Part shown: positions 1 through 9,944 of the stretch, in pieces | Layout of the letters: each line of letters begins with the position of its first letter | Position numbering within the stretch: the stretch's first letter is position 1 | The notes under the pieces: generated by a model | Told to the model about the DNA's origin: nothing | Databases searched by the model: none | Seen by the model: the letters and a program-made list of their open reading frames with translations, nothing else | Program-made: the position numbers and the translations under genes | Source: an uncultured Gammaproteobacteria bacterium | GTDB lineage: Bacteria; Pseudomonadota; Gammaproteobacteria; Pseudomonadales; Azotimanducaceae_A | Length of the DNA: 64,000 bases | Direction of reading: 5' to 3' | Assembly (NCBI GenBank): GCA_913041025.1 | Contig: CAJWGQ010000001.1 | Coordinates: 3,993 to 67,992 of the forward strand

Positions 1-260
1 TCATGTCAGTAAATCCTGGATTTGGCGGACAGCAATTCATAGAAACAAGTCTTTCAAAACTGAGAGAAGCTCGTGAAATAATCGATCGATCAGGAAAATC
101 TATTCGGTTGGAAATCGATGGCGGAATCAATACTAACAATATTGCCCAAGCTTCATCCGCCGGTGCAGATACCTTTGTAGCAGGCACCGCTATTTTTGGC
201 TCAGACAATTACGCAAAAACGATAACCGACATGAAAAAAGCCATCATTGAAGAGCAATGA
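1..260 (+). CDS. rpe: Ribulose-phosphate 3-epimerase, C-terminal part
   Basis: Interconverts D-ribulose 5-phosphate and D-xylulose 5-phosphate in the pentose phosphate pathway. Only the last 85 or so residues lie in the window; the frame is open to the left edge, so the gene is cut by the window and not broken. The segment begins with the family signature MSVNPGFGGQ and continues with the phosphate-binding motif EIDGGI, typical of the last strands of this TIM barrel. The stop overlaps the gph start by 4 bases (ATGA), so the two are probably translationally coupled, as in many gammaproteobacteria where rpe and gph are neighbours. Confidence 0.93.
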   Translation, partial: MSVNPGFGGQQFIETSLSKLREAREIIDRSGKSIRLEIDGGINTNNIAQASSAGADTFVAGTAIFGSDNYAKTITDMKKAIIEEQ

Positions 261-913
261 AACCAAACTGGAAGAGACGCTACTCGGCATACCTATTTGA
301 TCTAGACGGAACTCTCGTAGATACCGCACCGGACATAGACGCCGCATTAAACTTTAGCCTAAAACAGGCAGGGCTTAATACTGTGACAGAAGACCTCACT
401 CGTCACTGGGTTGGTCATGGCTCAAGAACCCTGATAAAAAAAGCTCTGGATCATCAAGACGCTCAAAGGGAAATTGAGCCTCTATTAAAAGACTTTATAC
501 ACTACTACGAAAACAATATTGCCAACCACAGTAAGCCTTATCCACAAGTTGAGAGCACTTTAGCAACTCTTAAGGACGGAGGAGCGAAATTAGCCGTCGT
601 CACTAACAAGCTTATGAGCCTTACGACCCTGCTGATACGAGAACTAAATCTCGAACAATATTTCACGTCGGTGGTGTGTGGTGATTCAACAAAATTCCCA
701 AAACCATCTCCTGAACCGGTTTTTCTGGCCATGCGTAATCTTGATTCGAATGCAGCCGAATCACTCTTCGTCGGAGATTCCGAGACCGATGTAAGCGCTG
801 CTCGCAACGCTAACATCTCGGTAGTGTGTATGAGAGATGGCTACAATCACGGAATAGATGTGTCATCACTTGATTGTGATGGAGTCATCGTCTCTATGTC
901 TGAATTGCTATAA
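257..913 (+). CDS. gph: Phosphoglycolate phosphatase (HAD family)
   Basis: Removes phosphate from 2-phosphoglycolate, a by-product of DNA repair and oxygenation reactions. The 218 residues show the HAD motifs in order: FDLDGTLVDTAPD near residue 15 (nucleophile Asp in DxDGT), VVTNK near residue 115 (motif II), KPSPEP (motif III Lys), and VGDSETDVSAA (motif IV acidic pair). The length is normal for Gph. It overlaps rpe by 4 bases and is followed after 83 bases by trpE. The rpe-gph-trpE order is the one found in Pseudomonas, which supports Gph over a generic HAD phosphatase. Confidence 0.9.
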   Translation: MKPNWKRRYSAYLFDLDGTLVDTAPDIDAALNFSLKQAGLNTVTEDLTRHWVGHGSRTLIKKALDHQDAQREIEPLLKDFIHYYENNIANHSKPYPQVESTLATLKDGGAKLAVVTNKLMSLTTLLIRELNLEQYFTSVVCGDSTKFPKPSPEPVFLAMRNLDSNAAESLFVGDSETDVSAARNANISVVCMRDGYNHGIDVSSLDCDGVIVSMSELL

Positions 914-996
914 ATGCTAGTGGATAATTCTAACTAACAGCGAACCGAGCAATAATTTGTTAACCTTGGCACTCCCTGTTTGGCCTAGGTTTTCTA

Positions 997-2472
997 ATGA
1001 ACCAACCCGACTACAAATACAAGCGCGTTCCGGTTGTTTTAGAAACCTTCTCTGATCTTGAGACTCCCCTGTCGGTTTATCTTAAGCTTGCCGATGGTCC
1101 TTATTCTTATCTTCTCGAATCATCTCAGGGGGGAGAAAAGTGGGGGCGATACTCAATTATTGGGTTACCGTCGAAAACCATTCTTACTGTTCGGGGAGAA
1201 CTAATTGAAGTCTTGGATGATGGCGTGGTAACGGAATCCATCAAAACAGAAGACCCCTTCCAATTTATTGAGTCTTTTCAGAATCGTTATGAGATCGAAC
1301 ACCTAGCCGAACTGCCAAGGTTCTATGGCGGACTGGTTGGCTATTTTGGCTACGATGCGGTTCGATATGTCGAAAAAAGGATTAAAGAATCTACTCCCCC
1401 CGATCCCATTGGCACACCAGATATTCTCCTAATGGTCAGCGAAGATATAGTGGTCTTCGACAACGTGGATAATAAAATTCAATACATTAAGTTAGTAGAT
1501 CCGGATATTAATAACGCCATTATTGATACGAAGAAAGAACTGACAGAAAGAGCAAATTCGCTTAGCAACAAGAAAATCAGGCAACCCTCAAAAACCTCGT
1601 CAGGTACGATCCTCGAATCTGACTTTACGTCAGAAACAGGAGAGCAACCCTTTAAAGATGCCGTCGAGAAAATAAAGAAATATACGGTTGAAGGCGACGT
1701 CATGCAGGTGGTTCTCGCGCAAAGGATGTCGATCCCCTTTAATTTACCTAGCATTGACCTATACAGAGCTTTGAGAACTCTGAACCCTTCGCCTTACATG
1801 TATTTTATGAATCTCAAAGAATTCGATATCGTCAGCTCTTCGCCAGAGATTCTCGCCAGGTTAGAGGGTGGCAAAATCACAAATCGTCCCTTGGCTGGCA
1901 CCCGAAGACGCGGAAAAACAGAAAAAGAAGATCAAGATTTAGAAACTGAACTGCTCAATGATCCCAAGGAAATCGCTGAACACTTAATGCTCATCGATCT
2001 GGGGAGGAATGACGTTGGTAAAGTTTCGGAAGTAGGATCTGTTGAGGTAACTGAACAATTCGTCATAGAAAGATATTCGCACGTCATGCACATTTCATCG
2101 AATGTCGAAGGTAATCTTCAAGAGGGGAAAAGCGCCTATGATTTATTGAAAGCCACCCTTCCTGTTGGCACTTTGTCAGGTGCACCGAAAGTTCGAGCGA
2201 TGGAAATCATCGATGAGCTCGAACCTGTGAAAAGAGGCATCTATGGCGGAGCAGTTGGCTATATTTCGTGGAGTGGCAACATGGACACAGCAATCGCCAT
2301 CAGAACAGCCGTTATTATGGATGGCAGACTTTATATCCAAGCGGGCGGAGGCATCGTGGCCGACTCTATTCCCAGGCTAGAGTGGAAAGAATCAATGAAC
2401 AAATGTCGGGCCATATTCAAAGCGGCTGAATTAGCATCCTCGGGATTCAGCGACAACAGCCCAAACCTTTAG
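997..2472 (+). CDS. trpE: Anthranilate synthase component I
   Basis: Forms anthranilate from chorismate with ammonia supplied by TrpG, the first step of tryptophan synthesis. The 491 residues are full length. The N-terminal half carries LLESS (residues 39-43) followed by WGRYS, the site associated with tryptophan feedback inhibition, and PSPYMYFM. The C-terminal chorismate-binding domain has [15 protein letters not shown] and AGGGIVADS. The 83-base upstream gap holds no leader peptide rich in tryptophan, so classical attenuation is not evident. trpG follows after 55 bases on the same strand. Confidence 0.96.
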   Translation: MNQPDYKYKRVPVVLETFSDLETPLSVYLKLADGPYSYLLESSQGGEKWGRYSIIGLPSKTILTVRGELIEVLDDGVVTESIKTEDPFQFIESFQNRYEIEHLAELPRFYGGLVGYFGYDAVRYVEKRIKESTPPDPIGTPDILLMVSEDIVVFDNVDNKIQYIKLVDPDINNAIIDTKKELTERANSLSNKKIRQPSKTSSGTILESDFTSETGEQPFKDAVEKIKKYTVEGDVMQVVLAQRMSIPFNLPSIDLYRALRTLNPSPYMYFMNLKEFDIVSSSPEILARLEGGKITNRPLAGTRRRGKTEKEDQDLETELLNDPKEIAEHLMLIDLGRNDVGKVSEVGSVEVTEQFVIERYSHVMHISSNVEGNLQEGKSAYDLLKATLPVGTLSGAPKVRAMEIIDELEPVKRGIYGGAVGYISWSGNMDTAIAIRTAVIMDGRLYIQAGGGIVADSIPRLEWKESMNKCRAIFKAAELASSGFSDNSPNL

Positions 2473-2527
2473 CTATCATAGAGCCTAATCTGAAATAGTT
2501 GTTACTCAAAACCCTGGATAATCTCGG

Positions 2528-3139
2528 ATGACCGACAGACTTCAAGATCAATCGATCCTTATGATCGATAATTATGACTCTTTCACCTACAACATTGTTC
2601 AATATTTGTCTGAACTCGGGGCTGAAGTAACGGTCTATAGAAATGATGAGATCCTCCTCAGTGATATCGAAAAAATCGCTCCTGACAAAATCGTAATTTC
2701 TCCAGGCCCGTGCACACCCAACGAGGCTGGCATATCCTTGGAGTGTGTCGCTCAATTTTCCGGGAAAATTCCGCTTCTAGGTGTGTGTCTGGGTCATCAG
2801 AGCATCGGTCAATCATTTGGGGGGGAAATAGTTCACGCGCGGCAAATAATGCACGGCAAGACTTCTCTCATTCATCACGACAATAAGGGGCTCTTCACTA
2901 ACCTTCCCAACCCATTTGAAGCCACTCGCTACCACTCTCTAATCATTGAGAAAAACACTCTACCCTCGGCTCTCGAGGTAAGCGCATGGACCGGGACCAA
3001 CAATCAAATCGATGAGATTATGGGAATTAGGCATAGAGACCAGGATGTTGAAGGTGTCCAGTTTCATCCCGAATCGATCTTTACCAAAAATGGCCATGAT
3101 CTCCTTCAAAATTTTCTTCACATAAAAAAGAGGTCGTAA
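2528..3139 (+). CDS. trpG: Anthranilate synthase component II (glutamine amidotransferase)
   Basis: Class I glutamine amidotransferase that hydrolyses glutamine and passes ammonia to TrpE. Visible catalytic triad: Cys87 in GVCLGHQ, His180 and Glu182 in FHPES. The DNYDSFTYN motif at residues 14-22 is typical of TrpG/PabA. Family members usually start close to that motif, so an internal ATG at 2561 is an alternative start. TrpG and PabA cannot be told apart fully by sequence, but position between trpE and trpD favours TrpG. The stop and the trpD start share one base (TAATG). Confidence 0.94.
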   Translation: MTDRLQDQSILMIDNYDSFTYNIVQYLSELGAEVTVYRNDEILLSDIEKIAPDKIVISPGPCTPNEAGISLECVAQFSGKIPLLGVCLGHQSIGQSFGGEIVHARQIMHGKTSLIHHDNKGLFTNLPNPFEATRYHSLIIEKNTLPSALEVSAWTGTNNQIDEIMGIRHRDQDVEGVQFHPESIFTKNGHDLLQNFLHIKKRS

Positions 3140-4167
3140 TGCAAATACAGACTGCCCTCGCGAAAATTGTAGAAAGCAAGAACCTGAGCCGGGAGGAATC
3201 TGCTGAAGTCTTCAATCTCATAATGACCGGCGAAACGACTGACGCTCAGATTGGTGCCTTTCTTGCAGCGATGCGCGTCAAGGGCGAGACGGCAGAAGAA
3301 CTGGCGGGTGCTGCAGAAACCATGCGAAATCTATCCTCTAAAGTCCCTCTCACTTCAACCGAGAAACTGGTCGACACGTGTGGTACCGGCGGCAGTGGTT
3401 TGAAATTGTTCAATATTTCAACTGCTGCAGCGTTTGTTGCATCGGCAGGCGGGGCGATGGTCGCAAAGCACGGTAACCGGAAAATGACTAGTTTCTGCGG
3501 TAGTGCGGACGTATTAGAGGCGGCAGGTATCAAACTAGAATTAACGCCCGAGCAGATTGCAGACTGTATCAATAAAATAGGGATTGGCTTCATGTTCGCC
3601 CCGGTTCATCACAGCGCCATGAGATATGCAGGCCCCGTTCGCCAGGAACTCAGTATCCGAACCATGATGAATGTACTCGGCCCGATGACTAATCCAGCCC
3701 AGGCAAAACGACAGGTAATCGGCGTTTTTGCTCGAGAGTGGCAAGAAAAGATCGCTAGAGTGCTTCAAATGCTTGGAAGTGTTCATGCTCTCGTAGTACA
3801 TAGTGAAGGTTTAGATGAGATTAGACTGGACGCGCCCACACACGTGGTCGAACTCAAAGAAGACACCATAACTGAATATACGATATCGCCTATGGATTTT
3901 GGAATTGCTGAAGCAAAGCCCGAAGAAATCCAAAAACTGTCGGCAGACTCAGTGACAAAAAGCCTCGAGCTTGTCAAAGAAGCTTTGAGTCAACCTGATT
4001 CCCTCGCAGCCAACATAGTCGCTCTCAATGCAGGCGCAGCAATTTACGCTTCGGGAGTGACCGATGATCTCCAATCGGGCGTTTCGGCAGCCCAAACTGT
4101 CATCGCTGAAAAAAGTGGCTTGGCAAAGTTAGAGGAATTAGCTCTACTCACGTCAGATGAAACTTAG
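3139..4167 (+). CDS. trpD: Anthranilate phosphoribosyltransferase
   Basis: Transfers phosphoribosyl from PRPP to anthranilate. The 342 residues match the usual length. The PRPP-binding glycine-rich stretch DTCGTGGSG lies near residue 80, followed by NISTAAAFVASAGG and KHGNRKMTS, all hallmarks of TrpD. It overlaps trpG by one base and is three bases upstream of trpC, so trpGDC is one translational unit. Confidence 0.96.
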   Translation: MQIQTALAKIVESKNLSREESAEVFNLIMTGETTDAQIGAFLAAMRVKGETAEELAGAAETMRNLSSKVPLTSTEKLVDTCGTGGSGLKLFNISTAAAFVASAGGAMVAKHGNRKMTSFCGSADVLEAAGIKLELTPEQIADCINKIGIGFMFAPVHHSAMRYAGPVRQELSIRTMMNVLGPMTNPAQAKRQVIGVFAREWQEKIARVLQMLGSVHALVVHSEGLDEIRLDAPTHVVELKEDTITEYTISPMDFGIAEAKPEEIQKLSADSVTKSLELVKEALSQPDSLAANIVALNAGAAIYASGVTDDLQSGVSAAQTVIAEKSGLAKLEELALLTSDET

Positions 4168-4170
4168 ACA

Positions 4171-4962
4171 ATGAGCGATATACTGAAAGAAATTCTCTTA
4201 ACCAAACGAGAGGAAATCATTCAAAGAAAACAAACTCTCTCGTTGTCGGATCAAATGACATTAGCGGAATCACTGGATGAGCCTAGAGATTTTGTGAACG
4301 CGCTAAAATCAGCCGCAATCAGCAGTCAGGCCGGCGTGATAGCGGAAATAAAAAAAGCCTCGCCCAGTCAAGGAATCATTCGAGAAAATTTCGACCCCGT
4401 ATCAATAGCTAAATCGTACGAACAGCACGGCGCAGCCTGCTTATCAGTTCTCACTGACTCTCAGTATTTCCATGGTTCAGACGACTTTATTTCATTAGTT
4501 AAAGAGCACGTTGAACTACCGGTGCTCCGAAAGGATTTCACTATAGACCCCTATCAAGTCTACGAGGCGAGAGCAATCGGTGCCGACTGCATTCTCTTGA
4601 TCGTCGCCGCACTCGATACGAAAATGCTGAGGGAGCTCTTTGAACTCGCCCAATCCCTAAAACTAGGAGTTCTCGTAGAAGTCCATAATAAGACTGAACT
4701 TCAAGAAGCTCTTGAATTAGATCTAACGCTGGTAGGCATAAACAACAGAAACTTAAAAACTTTTGAAACCAGCCTCGACACTACAACCGAACTCCTTGAG
4801 CACATACCTCAATCGGTTACGGTGGTTACTGAGAGCGGCATACGTAATAAGAGTGATGTGAGTTTAATGCAGAAAAATCAAGTGAATTGCTTTTTAGTAG
4901 GGGAAGCCTTCATGAGATCAGAGATACCAGGAGAGGCTCTAAGCGATTTATTTTACTCCTAG
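4171..4962 (+). CDS. trpC: Indole-3-glycerol phosphate synthase
   Basis: Closes the indole ring from carboxyphenylamino-deoxyribulose 5-phosphate. The 263-residue TIM barrel shows IAEIKKASPSQG (catalytic Lys region), LRKDFTIDPYQ, GADCILLI, INNRNLKTF and TESGI in family order. It is a stand-alone TrpC with no fused TrpF domain, unlike the enteric enzyme. It is the last gene of the trpGDC group and faces coq7 across a 56-base gap with no strong terminator hairpin. Confidence 0.96.
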   Translation: MSDILKEILLTKREEIIQRKQTLSLSDQMTLAESLDEPRDFVNALKSAAISSQAGVIAEIKKASPSQGIIRENFDPVSIAKSYEQHGAACLSVLTDSQYFHGSDDFISLVKEHVELPVLRKDFTIDPYQVYEARAIGADCILLIVAALDTKMLRELFELAQSLKLGVLVEVHNKTELQEALELDLTLVGINNRNLKTFETSLDTTTELLEHIPQSVTVVTESGIRNKSDVSLMQKNQVNCFLVGEAFMRSEIPGEALSDLFYS

Positions 4963-5018
4963 AGCCTTCCCCACAAAGAATGAGGTCGTTCAACTAAATT
5001 TTTAAGGTCGCCAAGAAA

Positions 5019-5666
5019 TTAAAACCGATAGGTGGATTTCGTCATTATTCCCGCCAGGACTTTCATAATTCGTTTTGTACGTTCGCTAAATTCTGCACCA
5101 CCGAAAGCCAGGGCCTCCTCACCATGGCGTTGCTCATCTTCACGCATTTGTCTGAGAATAGCCCTACTGCGCAGATCTTTCTCAGGAAGGCTATCTAGAT
5201 GCTCATCGATATGCTCAACCACTCGATCCTCGGTCGCTTCCACAAACCCCAGGCTATATTTATCTCCCAGTAAACCAGTAATCGCTCCAACGCAAAACGA
5301 CGACGCATAAAACAAAGGAGCTAGAAAACTTTCCCGGCTCTTCAATTCTTTCAGACGCGAAGAGCACCAAGCGAGATGGTCTCTTTCTTCTTCTCCGGCC
5401 TTTCGCAATTTTTCTTTAACGGCAGAATTCCCAGCCGTCATTGACTGACCTTCATAGAGTGCTTGCGCACAGATCTCACCAACATGATTGACTCTCATCA
5501 AGCCCGACGCATGAACTTTCTCGAGCTCAGACATCTCTCCCTCTTCCACAGCATCTGCAGGACTCTGTCTAGAACTTTGAAAACTACCAGAAAGGGTTTT
5601 TAGTCCATTGTCTAAAGCAACTACGATCGAGTCGGACAGGTCTCCTCTGCGTCTTGGGTCATTCAT
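5019..5666 (-). CDS. coq7: Demethoxyubiquinone hydroxylase
   Basis: Diiron monooxygenase that hydroxylates demethoxyubiquinone, the last ring hydroxylation in ubiquinone synthesis; peripheral on the inner membrane. Iron ligands are visible in two ferritin-like repeats: Glu64 (HVGEICAQAL), Glu94 and His97 (EERDH), Glu146 (ATEDRV), and Glu178 and His181 (EQRHG). The 215-residue length is normal. It lies 3 bases downstream of purD. In Pseudomonas coq7 also sits just beyond trpGDC, though there a crp/vfr gene lies between. Confidence 0.94.
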   Translation of the reverse strand: MNDPRRRGDLSDSIVVALDNGLKTLSGSFQSSRQSPADAVEEGEMSELEKVHASGLMRVNHVGEICAQALYEGQSMTAGNSAVKEKLRKAGEEERDHLAWCSSRLKELKSRESFLAPLFYASSFCVGAITGLLGDKYSLGFVEATEDRVVEHIDEHLDSLPEKDLRSRAILRQMREDEQRHGEEALAFGGAEFSERTKRIMKVLAGIMTKSTYRF

Positions 5667-5669
5667 AAA

Positions 5670-6953
5670 TCAATCGCTTTCCCGCCTGATCGCTCGGTGG
5701 CCAATATCTCCCCGAAAATAATAGCCGTCCCACTTGATCTTATTCACCCGAGCGTAGGCCGACTCTGCTGCCGAAGCCACGCTTTCACCAACACCAACTA
5801 CACAAAGAACCCGTCCACCATTTGTTCTAATCTCATCCTCTACTTCGATGGTTCCCGCATGAAAAACCTTTGAATTTGATGATTCAAGATCAAGTCCTTC
5901 GATCACATCACCGGTCTTGTATTTAATCGGATAACCCCCGGCAGCCATGACCACGCCAAGAGCAACCCTATCATCAAACTCGAGCTGGTAATCCTCAAGC
6001 TCTCCGGACGCCGCTTTCTCACATGCTTCTAGTAAATCGGATTGAAGACGATACATGACCGGTTGCGCTTCGGGGTCTCCAAAACGGCAATTAAATTCAA
6101 TGACTTTGGGATTCCCATGCTGATCAATCATTAAGCCAGCGTATAGGAACCCCACATAAGGACTGCCCTCTTCGATCATTCCCTCAAGAGTCGGCCCAAT
6201 AACTTGGTCCATAACTTTTCTATGTATGTTTTGGTCAACAACAGGTGCGGGGGAATAGGCTCCCATCCCTCCTGTATTTGGTCCTACGTCTCCTTCGTCC
6301 CTTCTTTTGTGGTCTTGGGATGACGCAAATGGAATAGCAGTCTTACCATCACATAGACAAATAAAACTGGCTTCTTCCCCCTCCAAAAATTCCTCAATGA
6401 CCACTTGCCTACCAGCATCTCCAAAGGCTTCGCCACTCAACATCTCTTTCAAGGTTTCAATTGCTTCTTTTTGAGTCTGGGCGATCACCACGCCCTTGCC
6501 AGCAGCTAAGCCATCCGCTTTTATGACAATGGGTGTTCCACGATCTTCCACATACTCAATAGCTGAATCCAATTCATCAAAGGTTTGAAACTCAGCAGTG
6601 GGAATCGCGTACTTATCAAGAAATAATTTAGTAAAAGACTTGGACCCTTCAAGCTGAGCCGCCTTCTTGGTGGGACCAAAAATTCGCAACCCAGCACCCA
6701 GAAAAGCATCCACAATACCCTCGACCAGAGGTATTTCAGGTCCAACCAGAGTGAAATCAACCCTTTCGGCCAAGGCACGGTCGATCAGGCCAGTAAAATC
6801 GCTTGTGTCGACCTCTAGATTCCTCACCTTCCCTTCTAGCGCGGTTCCAGCGTTACCTGGAGCAACCAAGACCTCGGTCACCCGGTCCGATAGACTCAGC
6901 TTCCATGCTATTGCGTGCTCTCTTCCTCCGGATCCTATTACCAGCACTCTCAT
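5670..6953 (-). CDS. purD: Phosphoribosylamine-glycine ligase
   Basis: ATP-grasp enzyme that joins glycine to phosphoribosylamine in purine synthesis. The protein opens with MRVLVIGSGGREHA, the family's phosphoribosylamine-binding start, and carries IKADGLAAGKGV (ATP-grasp), DHKRRDEGDVGPNTGGMGAYSP in family position, and FNCRFGDPEAQ. The 427-residue length is standard. It follows purH by 22 bases and precedes coq7 by 3, in the usual purH-purD pair. Confidence 0.96.
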   Translation of the reverse strand: MRVLVIGSGGREHAIAWKLSLSDRVTEVLVAPGNAGTALEGKVRNLEVDTSDFTGLIDRALAERVDFTLVGPEIPLVEGIVDAFLGAGLRIFGPTKKAAQLEGSKSFTKLFLDKYAIPTAEFQTFDELDSAIEYVEDRGTPIVIKADGLAAGKGVVIAQTQKEAIETLKEMLSGEAFGDAGRQVVIEEFLEGEEASFICLCDGKTAIPFASSQDHKRRDEGDVGPNTGGMGAYSPAPVVDQNIHRKVMDQVIGPTLEGMIEEGSPYVGFLYAGLMIDQHGNPKVIEFNCRFGDPEAQPVMYRLQSDLLEACEKAASGELEDYQLEFDDRVALGVVMAAGGYPIKYKTGDVIEGLDLESSNSKVFHAGTIEVEDEIRTNGGRVLCVVGVGESVASAAESAYARVNKIKWDGYYFRGDIGHRAIRRESD

Positions 6954-6975
6954 AGACTACATCCTGACAAACACA

Positions 6976-8514
6976 TCAATGACGAAAATGTCGCGTGCTA
7001 GTAAAAACCATTGCAATTTCGTGTTCGTTCGCGGCTTCAATCACTTCTTCATCCCGCATAGAGCCCCCAGGCTGAATAACCGCAGCGATTCCTTCCTTTG
7101 CAGCAGCGTCAATGCCGTCTCGAAATGGAAAAAAAGCATCTGATGCCATCACAGAACCAGTCACCTCGAGCCCTTCCTCTTTGGCCTTTAAGCCAGCGAT
7201 CTTAGCACTTACCACTCTACTCATCTGGCCAGCGCCCACGCCAACTGTTTTTAGGTTCCGCGCATAAACGATCGCATTACTTTTGACGAACCATGCCACC
7301 TTCCAGGCAAAAAGCAGGTCTCTCATTTGCTCTTCTGTCGGCGATACTTTACTCACTACCTTTAACATCTCGGGCGATAGACTCAATAAATCAGAATTTT
7401 GAACCAGCAGTCCTCCGCCAACCTTTTTATAGGACATCAAATCTGAACCAGCCGCCAAGTCACCACATTCAAGCAAACGCACATTCTTTTTCTTCTCTGC
7501 AACCTCAAGTGCAGCTCCATCAATCGCTGGTGCTATAAGAACCTCTACAAACTGATTTTCTAACACCTCGCTAACAGTCCTTGCATCAACAACCCGATTA
7601 AATGCAACAATGCCTCCGAAGGCAGAAGTCGGATCTGTAGAGAAGGCTTGTCGGTAAGCCTTTAAGGACGTTGAGGCCACGCTGACACCACAAGGATTAG
7701 CGTGCTTCACAATCACACAGGCGGGGTCTTCAAAAACTTTGACGCACTCTAAAGCAGCATCAGTGTCTGCTATATTGTTATACGACAACTCCTTGCCATG
7801 CAGTTGTTTGTAATTGGCAATAACGCCGCTACTAAGAGTATTACTCTCCCTGTAAAAGGCCGCTCGCTGATGGGGATTTTCTCCGTAACGCAGTTCTTCC
7901 ATTTTGTCATAGGACAATGTGAGAGAGTCTGGGAATGACTCGGCTTGACCTAAGTACGCCGAGACAATCGAATCGTATTTAGCAGTATGCCGGAAGGCTT
8001 TTACGGCCAACTCTCTTCTAAATTCTAGTGAACAGTCACCAGAAACAACCTCACTGATAACGGCTTCATAGTCGGAAGGATCAACCACAACAATAACATC
8101 ACGGAAATTTTTGGCCGAAGACCGAATCATCGCGGGACCACCAATATCTATATTTTCAATCGCTAAATCTTCGGTGCAATCCTCCCGCGAGATGGTTTCG
8201 GCAAAGGGATAAAGGTTCACTACAACCATGTCGATTGGATCTATACCGTTTTCAGACATGACTTGGCTGTCAACGGCCCGTCGACCCAAAATACCACCAT
8301 GCACCTTAGGGTGCAGGGTTTTTACCCGGCCATCCATCATTTCTGGAAAACCTGTGAACTTAGAGACCTCTTTGACGGGAATACCAGACGCCTGTAGAAC
8401 TCGATGAGTTCCCCCAGTTGAGATCAACTCTATTCCCTGATCAACCAAACGACGGGCCAGTTCTTCCAACCCCTCTTTATTAGATACGCTAATAAGCGCT
8501 CTGGTTATTTTCAA
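6976..8514 (-). CDS. purH: Bifunctional AICAR transformylase / IMP cyclohydrolase
   Basis: Carries out the last two steps of IMP synthesis. The N-terminal cyclohydrolase domain has [10 protein letters not shown] and STGGT; the C-terminal transformylase has [23 protein letters not shown] and [10 protein letters not shown]. The 512 residues are full length. The best-fitting start is TTG at 8514, with AGGAAA about 6 bases upstream; no suitable ATG lies near. dusB is 14 bases upstream. In many gammaproteobacteria fis lies between dusB and purH; there is no room for it here. Confidence 0.95.
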   Translation of the reverse strand: MKITRALISVSNKEGLEELARRLVDQGIELISTGGTHRVLQASGIPVKEVSKFTGFPEMMDGRVKTLHPKVHGGILGRRAVDSQVMSENGIDPIDMVVVNLYPFAETISREDCTEDLAIENIDIGGPAMIRSSAKNFRDVIVVVDPSDYEAVISEVVSGDCSLEFRRELAVKAFRHTAKYDSIVSAYLGQAESFPDSLTLSYDKMEELRYGENPHQRAAFYRESNTLSSGVIANYKQLHGKELSYNNIADTDAALECVKVFEDPACVIVKHANPCGVSVASTSLKAYRQAFSTDPTSAFGGIVAFNRVVDARTVSEVLENQFVEVLIAPAIDGAALEVAEKKKNVRLLECGDLAAGSDLMSYKKVGGGLLVQNSDLLSLSPEMLKVVSKVSPTEEQMRDLLFAWKVAWFVKSNAIVYARNLKTVGVGAGQMSRVVSAKIAGLKAKEEGLEVTGSVMASDAFFPFRDGIDAAAKEGIAAVIQPGGSMRDEEVIEAANEHEIAMVFTSTRHFRH

Positions 8515-8528
8515 TCGCTTTTCCTAAA

Positions 8529-9500
8529 TTAATACGTTTTGAATTCGTGTTGGATCTGATCCACGCTCAATAAACGCTTCATAGCATCAGGATCTTCTAA
8601 TTTCATCGCTCTCGCCGCAAGACCTTCACATCCCAACTTAATAAGGTAGGCCTTAATGTGCTTTTTCATCATCTTTAGACCCGCGGTTTCCCCATAAAAG
8701 TCGTAAGAAAGGCTTAAATGACGTCTCACAATACTCCACTTTTCGGGCAAACTAAGTTCCTCTTCTCCTAACAGCTCACGAAAAATCCAAGGCTGACCAA
8801 CCGCGCCCCGACCGACCATGACGCCGTCCGCTCCTGATTCTTGCAGCGCCGAGACCGCTGAATGCTGTGAGGAAATATCACCGTTAACAAAAAAAGGTAT
8901 TTTAAGCCTGGACCTTAGTTTAGCGGCCTTTTCATGATCAACGGGGCCCTTAAAACGACAAGCGCGGCTTCGGCTGTGCATGACGACCAACTGAGCCCCT
9001 GCTTCCTGCGCAATGTAAGAGGCTTCGATACCCATGAGATCGCTTCGAGTTGATCCAATTCTAGTTTTGATCGTAACAGGAACAGATACAGACCCGGCCA
9101 CCGCCTCGACGATGCGACCGATTCGCGGAATATCATCTAAAAGAGCCGACCCAACAAACTTTTTGCAGACCTTTTTCGCTGGACAGCCAAAATTTATATC
9201 GACTATGTCGGCGCCCTCGTCCACCACTTTCTTTGCCGTTTCAGATAATTCAAGAGGGTCGCTTCCGGCTATCTGGATCACATTCGGATAAACTCCCTTC
9301 AAGGGTACGCGACGTAGGCGATTTTTCTTGGTGTCCCATAGGTGATCCAAACTAGACACCATTTCGCTCACCAAATATCCAGCCCCCAGTTCCCAAGCGA
9401 GCTGCCTAAACGGGACGTCTGCGACTCCAGCCATGGGAGCGAGCGCAATTCCGTTGCGTGCTAGCACGCCGCCCACGTTCAAATCCGAATGAAATAACAC
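8529..9500 (-). CDS. dusB: tRNA-dihydrouridine synthase B
   Basis: FMN-dependent reductase that makes dihydrouridine in the tRNA D-loop. The barrel shows LAPMAGVADVPFR, INFGCPAKKV with catalytic Cys106, TIKTRIG, and GVMVGRGAVGQPW. The length of 323 residues fits DusB. The start is GTG at 9500; no Shine-Dalgarno motif is clear. Its place after prmA and before purH matches the conserved prmA-dusB-(fis)-purH order, which supports DusB over DusA or DusC. Confidence 0.92.
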   Translation of the reverse strand: MLFHSDLNVGGVLARNGIALAPMAGVADVPFRQLAWELGAGYLVSEMVSSLDHLWDTKKNRLRRVPLKGVYPNVIQIAGSDPLELSETAKKVVDEGADIVDINFGCPAKKVCKKFVGSALLDDIPRIGRIVEAVAGSVSVPVTIKTRIGSTRSDLMGIEASYIAQEAGAQLVVMHSRSRACRFKGPVDHEKAAKLRSRLKIPFFVNGDISSQHSAVSALQESGADGVMVGRGAVGQPWIFRELLGEEELSLPEKWSIVRRHLSLSYDFYGETAGLKMMKKHIKAYLIKLGCEGLAARAMKLEDPDAMKRLLSVDQIQHEFKTY

Positions 9501-9530
9501 AACAACTCAATAATTCTAAATCGAAAAGAT

Positions 9531-9902
9531 CTACATTTTCATTTCGTAGAAACAAAGCTTATTACCATCTAAATCCCTTACGTAGGCCCCATAAAAAACA
9601 GGTAACCTTTCTCCGGGTTCACCTTCGTCGCTGGCTCCCAGCTCCATAGCCTTAGCATATAGTTTGTCTACACCCTCCCGTGATCCGCCTGGAATCGCGA
9701 TCATGTTTCCGTTACCTGCTGCGGGAGCTTTTTCGTCATAGGGCAGACAGATTGCTAACATTGATTCTCCTGGCCCTGTACCGTAGAACTTGATTCGATC
9801 CTGGCCGAACAATTGACGTGCACCAATTTCACTGAGTAACCCATCATAAAATTGAACTGCTTTATCCATGTCGTTAACACCAATAGTCACATATCCCAAC
9901 AC
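9531..9902 (-). CDS. VOC (glyoxalase/bleomycin-resistance fold) family protein
   Basis: A single vicinal-oxygen-chelate domain of about 123 residues, starting GYVTIGVNDMDKAVQFYD, the typical first beta-alpha unit, and ending RDLDGNKLCFYE with the conserved C-terminal Glu that often binds metal. Substrate unknown. A GTG at 9902 is the likely start because AGGAGG lies 6 bases upstream at 9914-9909; the longer reading frame from TTG 9920 would place that ribosome-binding site inside the gene. It is inserted in the conserved block between the DUF3426 gene and dusB and is likely an accessory gene. Confidence 0.8.
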   Translation of the reverse strand: MLGYVTIGVNDMDKAVQFYDGLLSEIGARQLFGQDRIKFYGTGPGESMLAICLPYDEKAPAAGNGNMIAIPGGSREGVDKLYAKAMELGASDEGEPGERLPVFYGAYVRDLDGNKLCFYEMKM

Positions 9903-9944
9903 GACAAACCTCCTTATCAATAAAAACCGTTAAACAGTGAGAGC

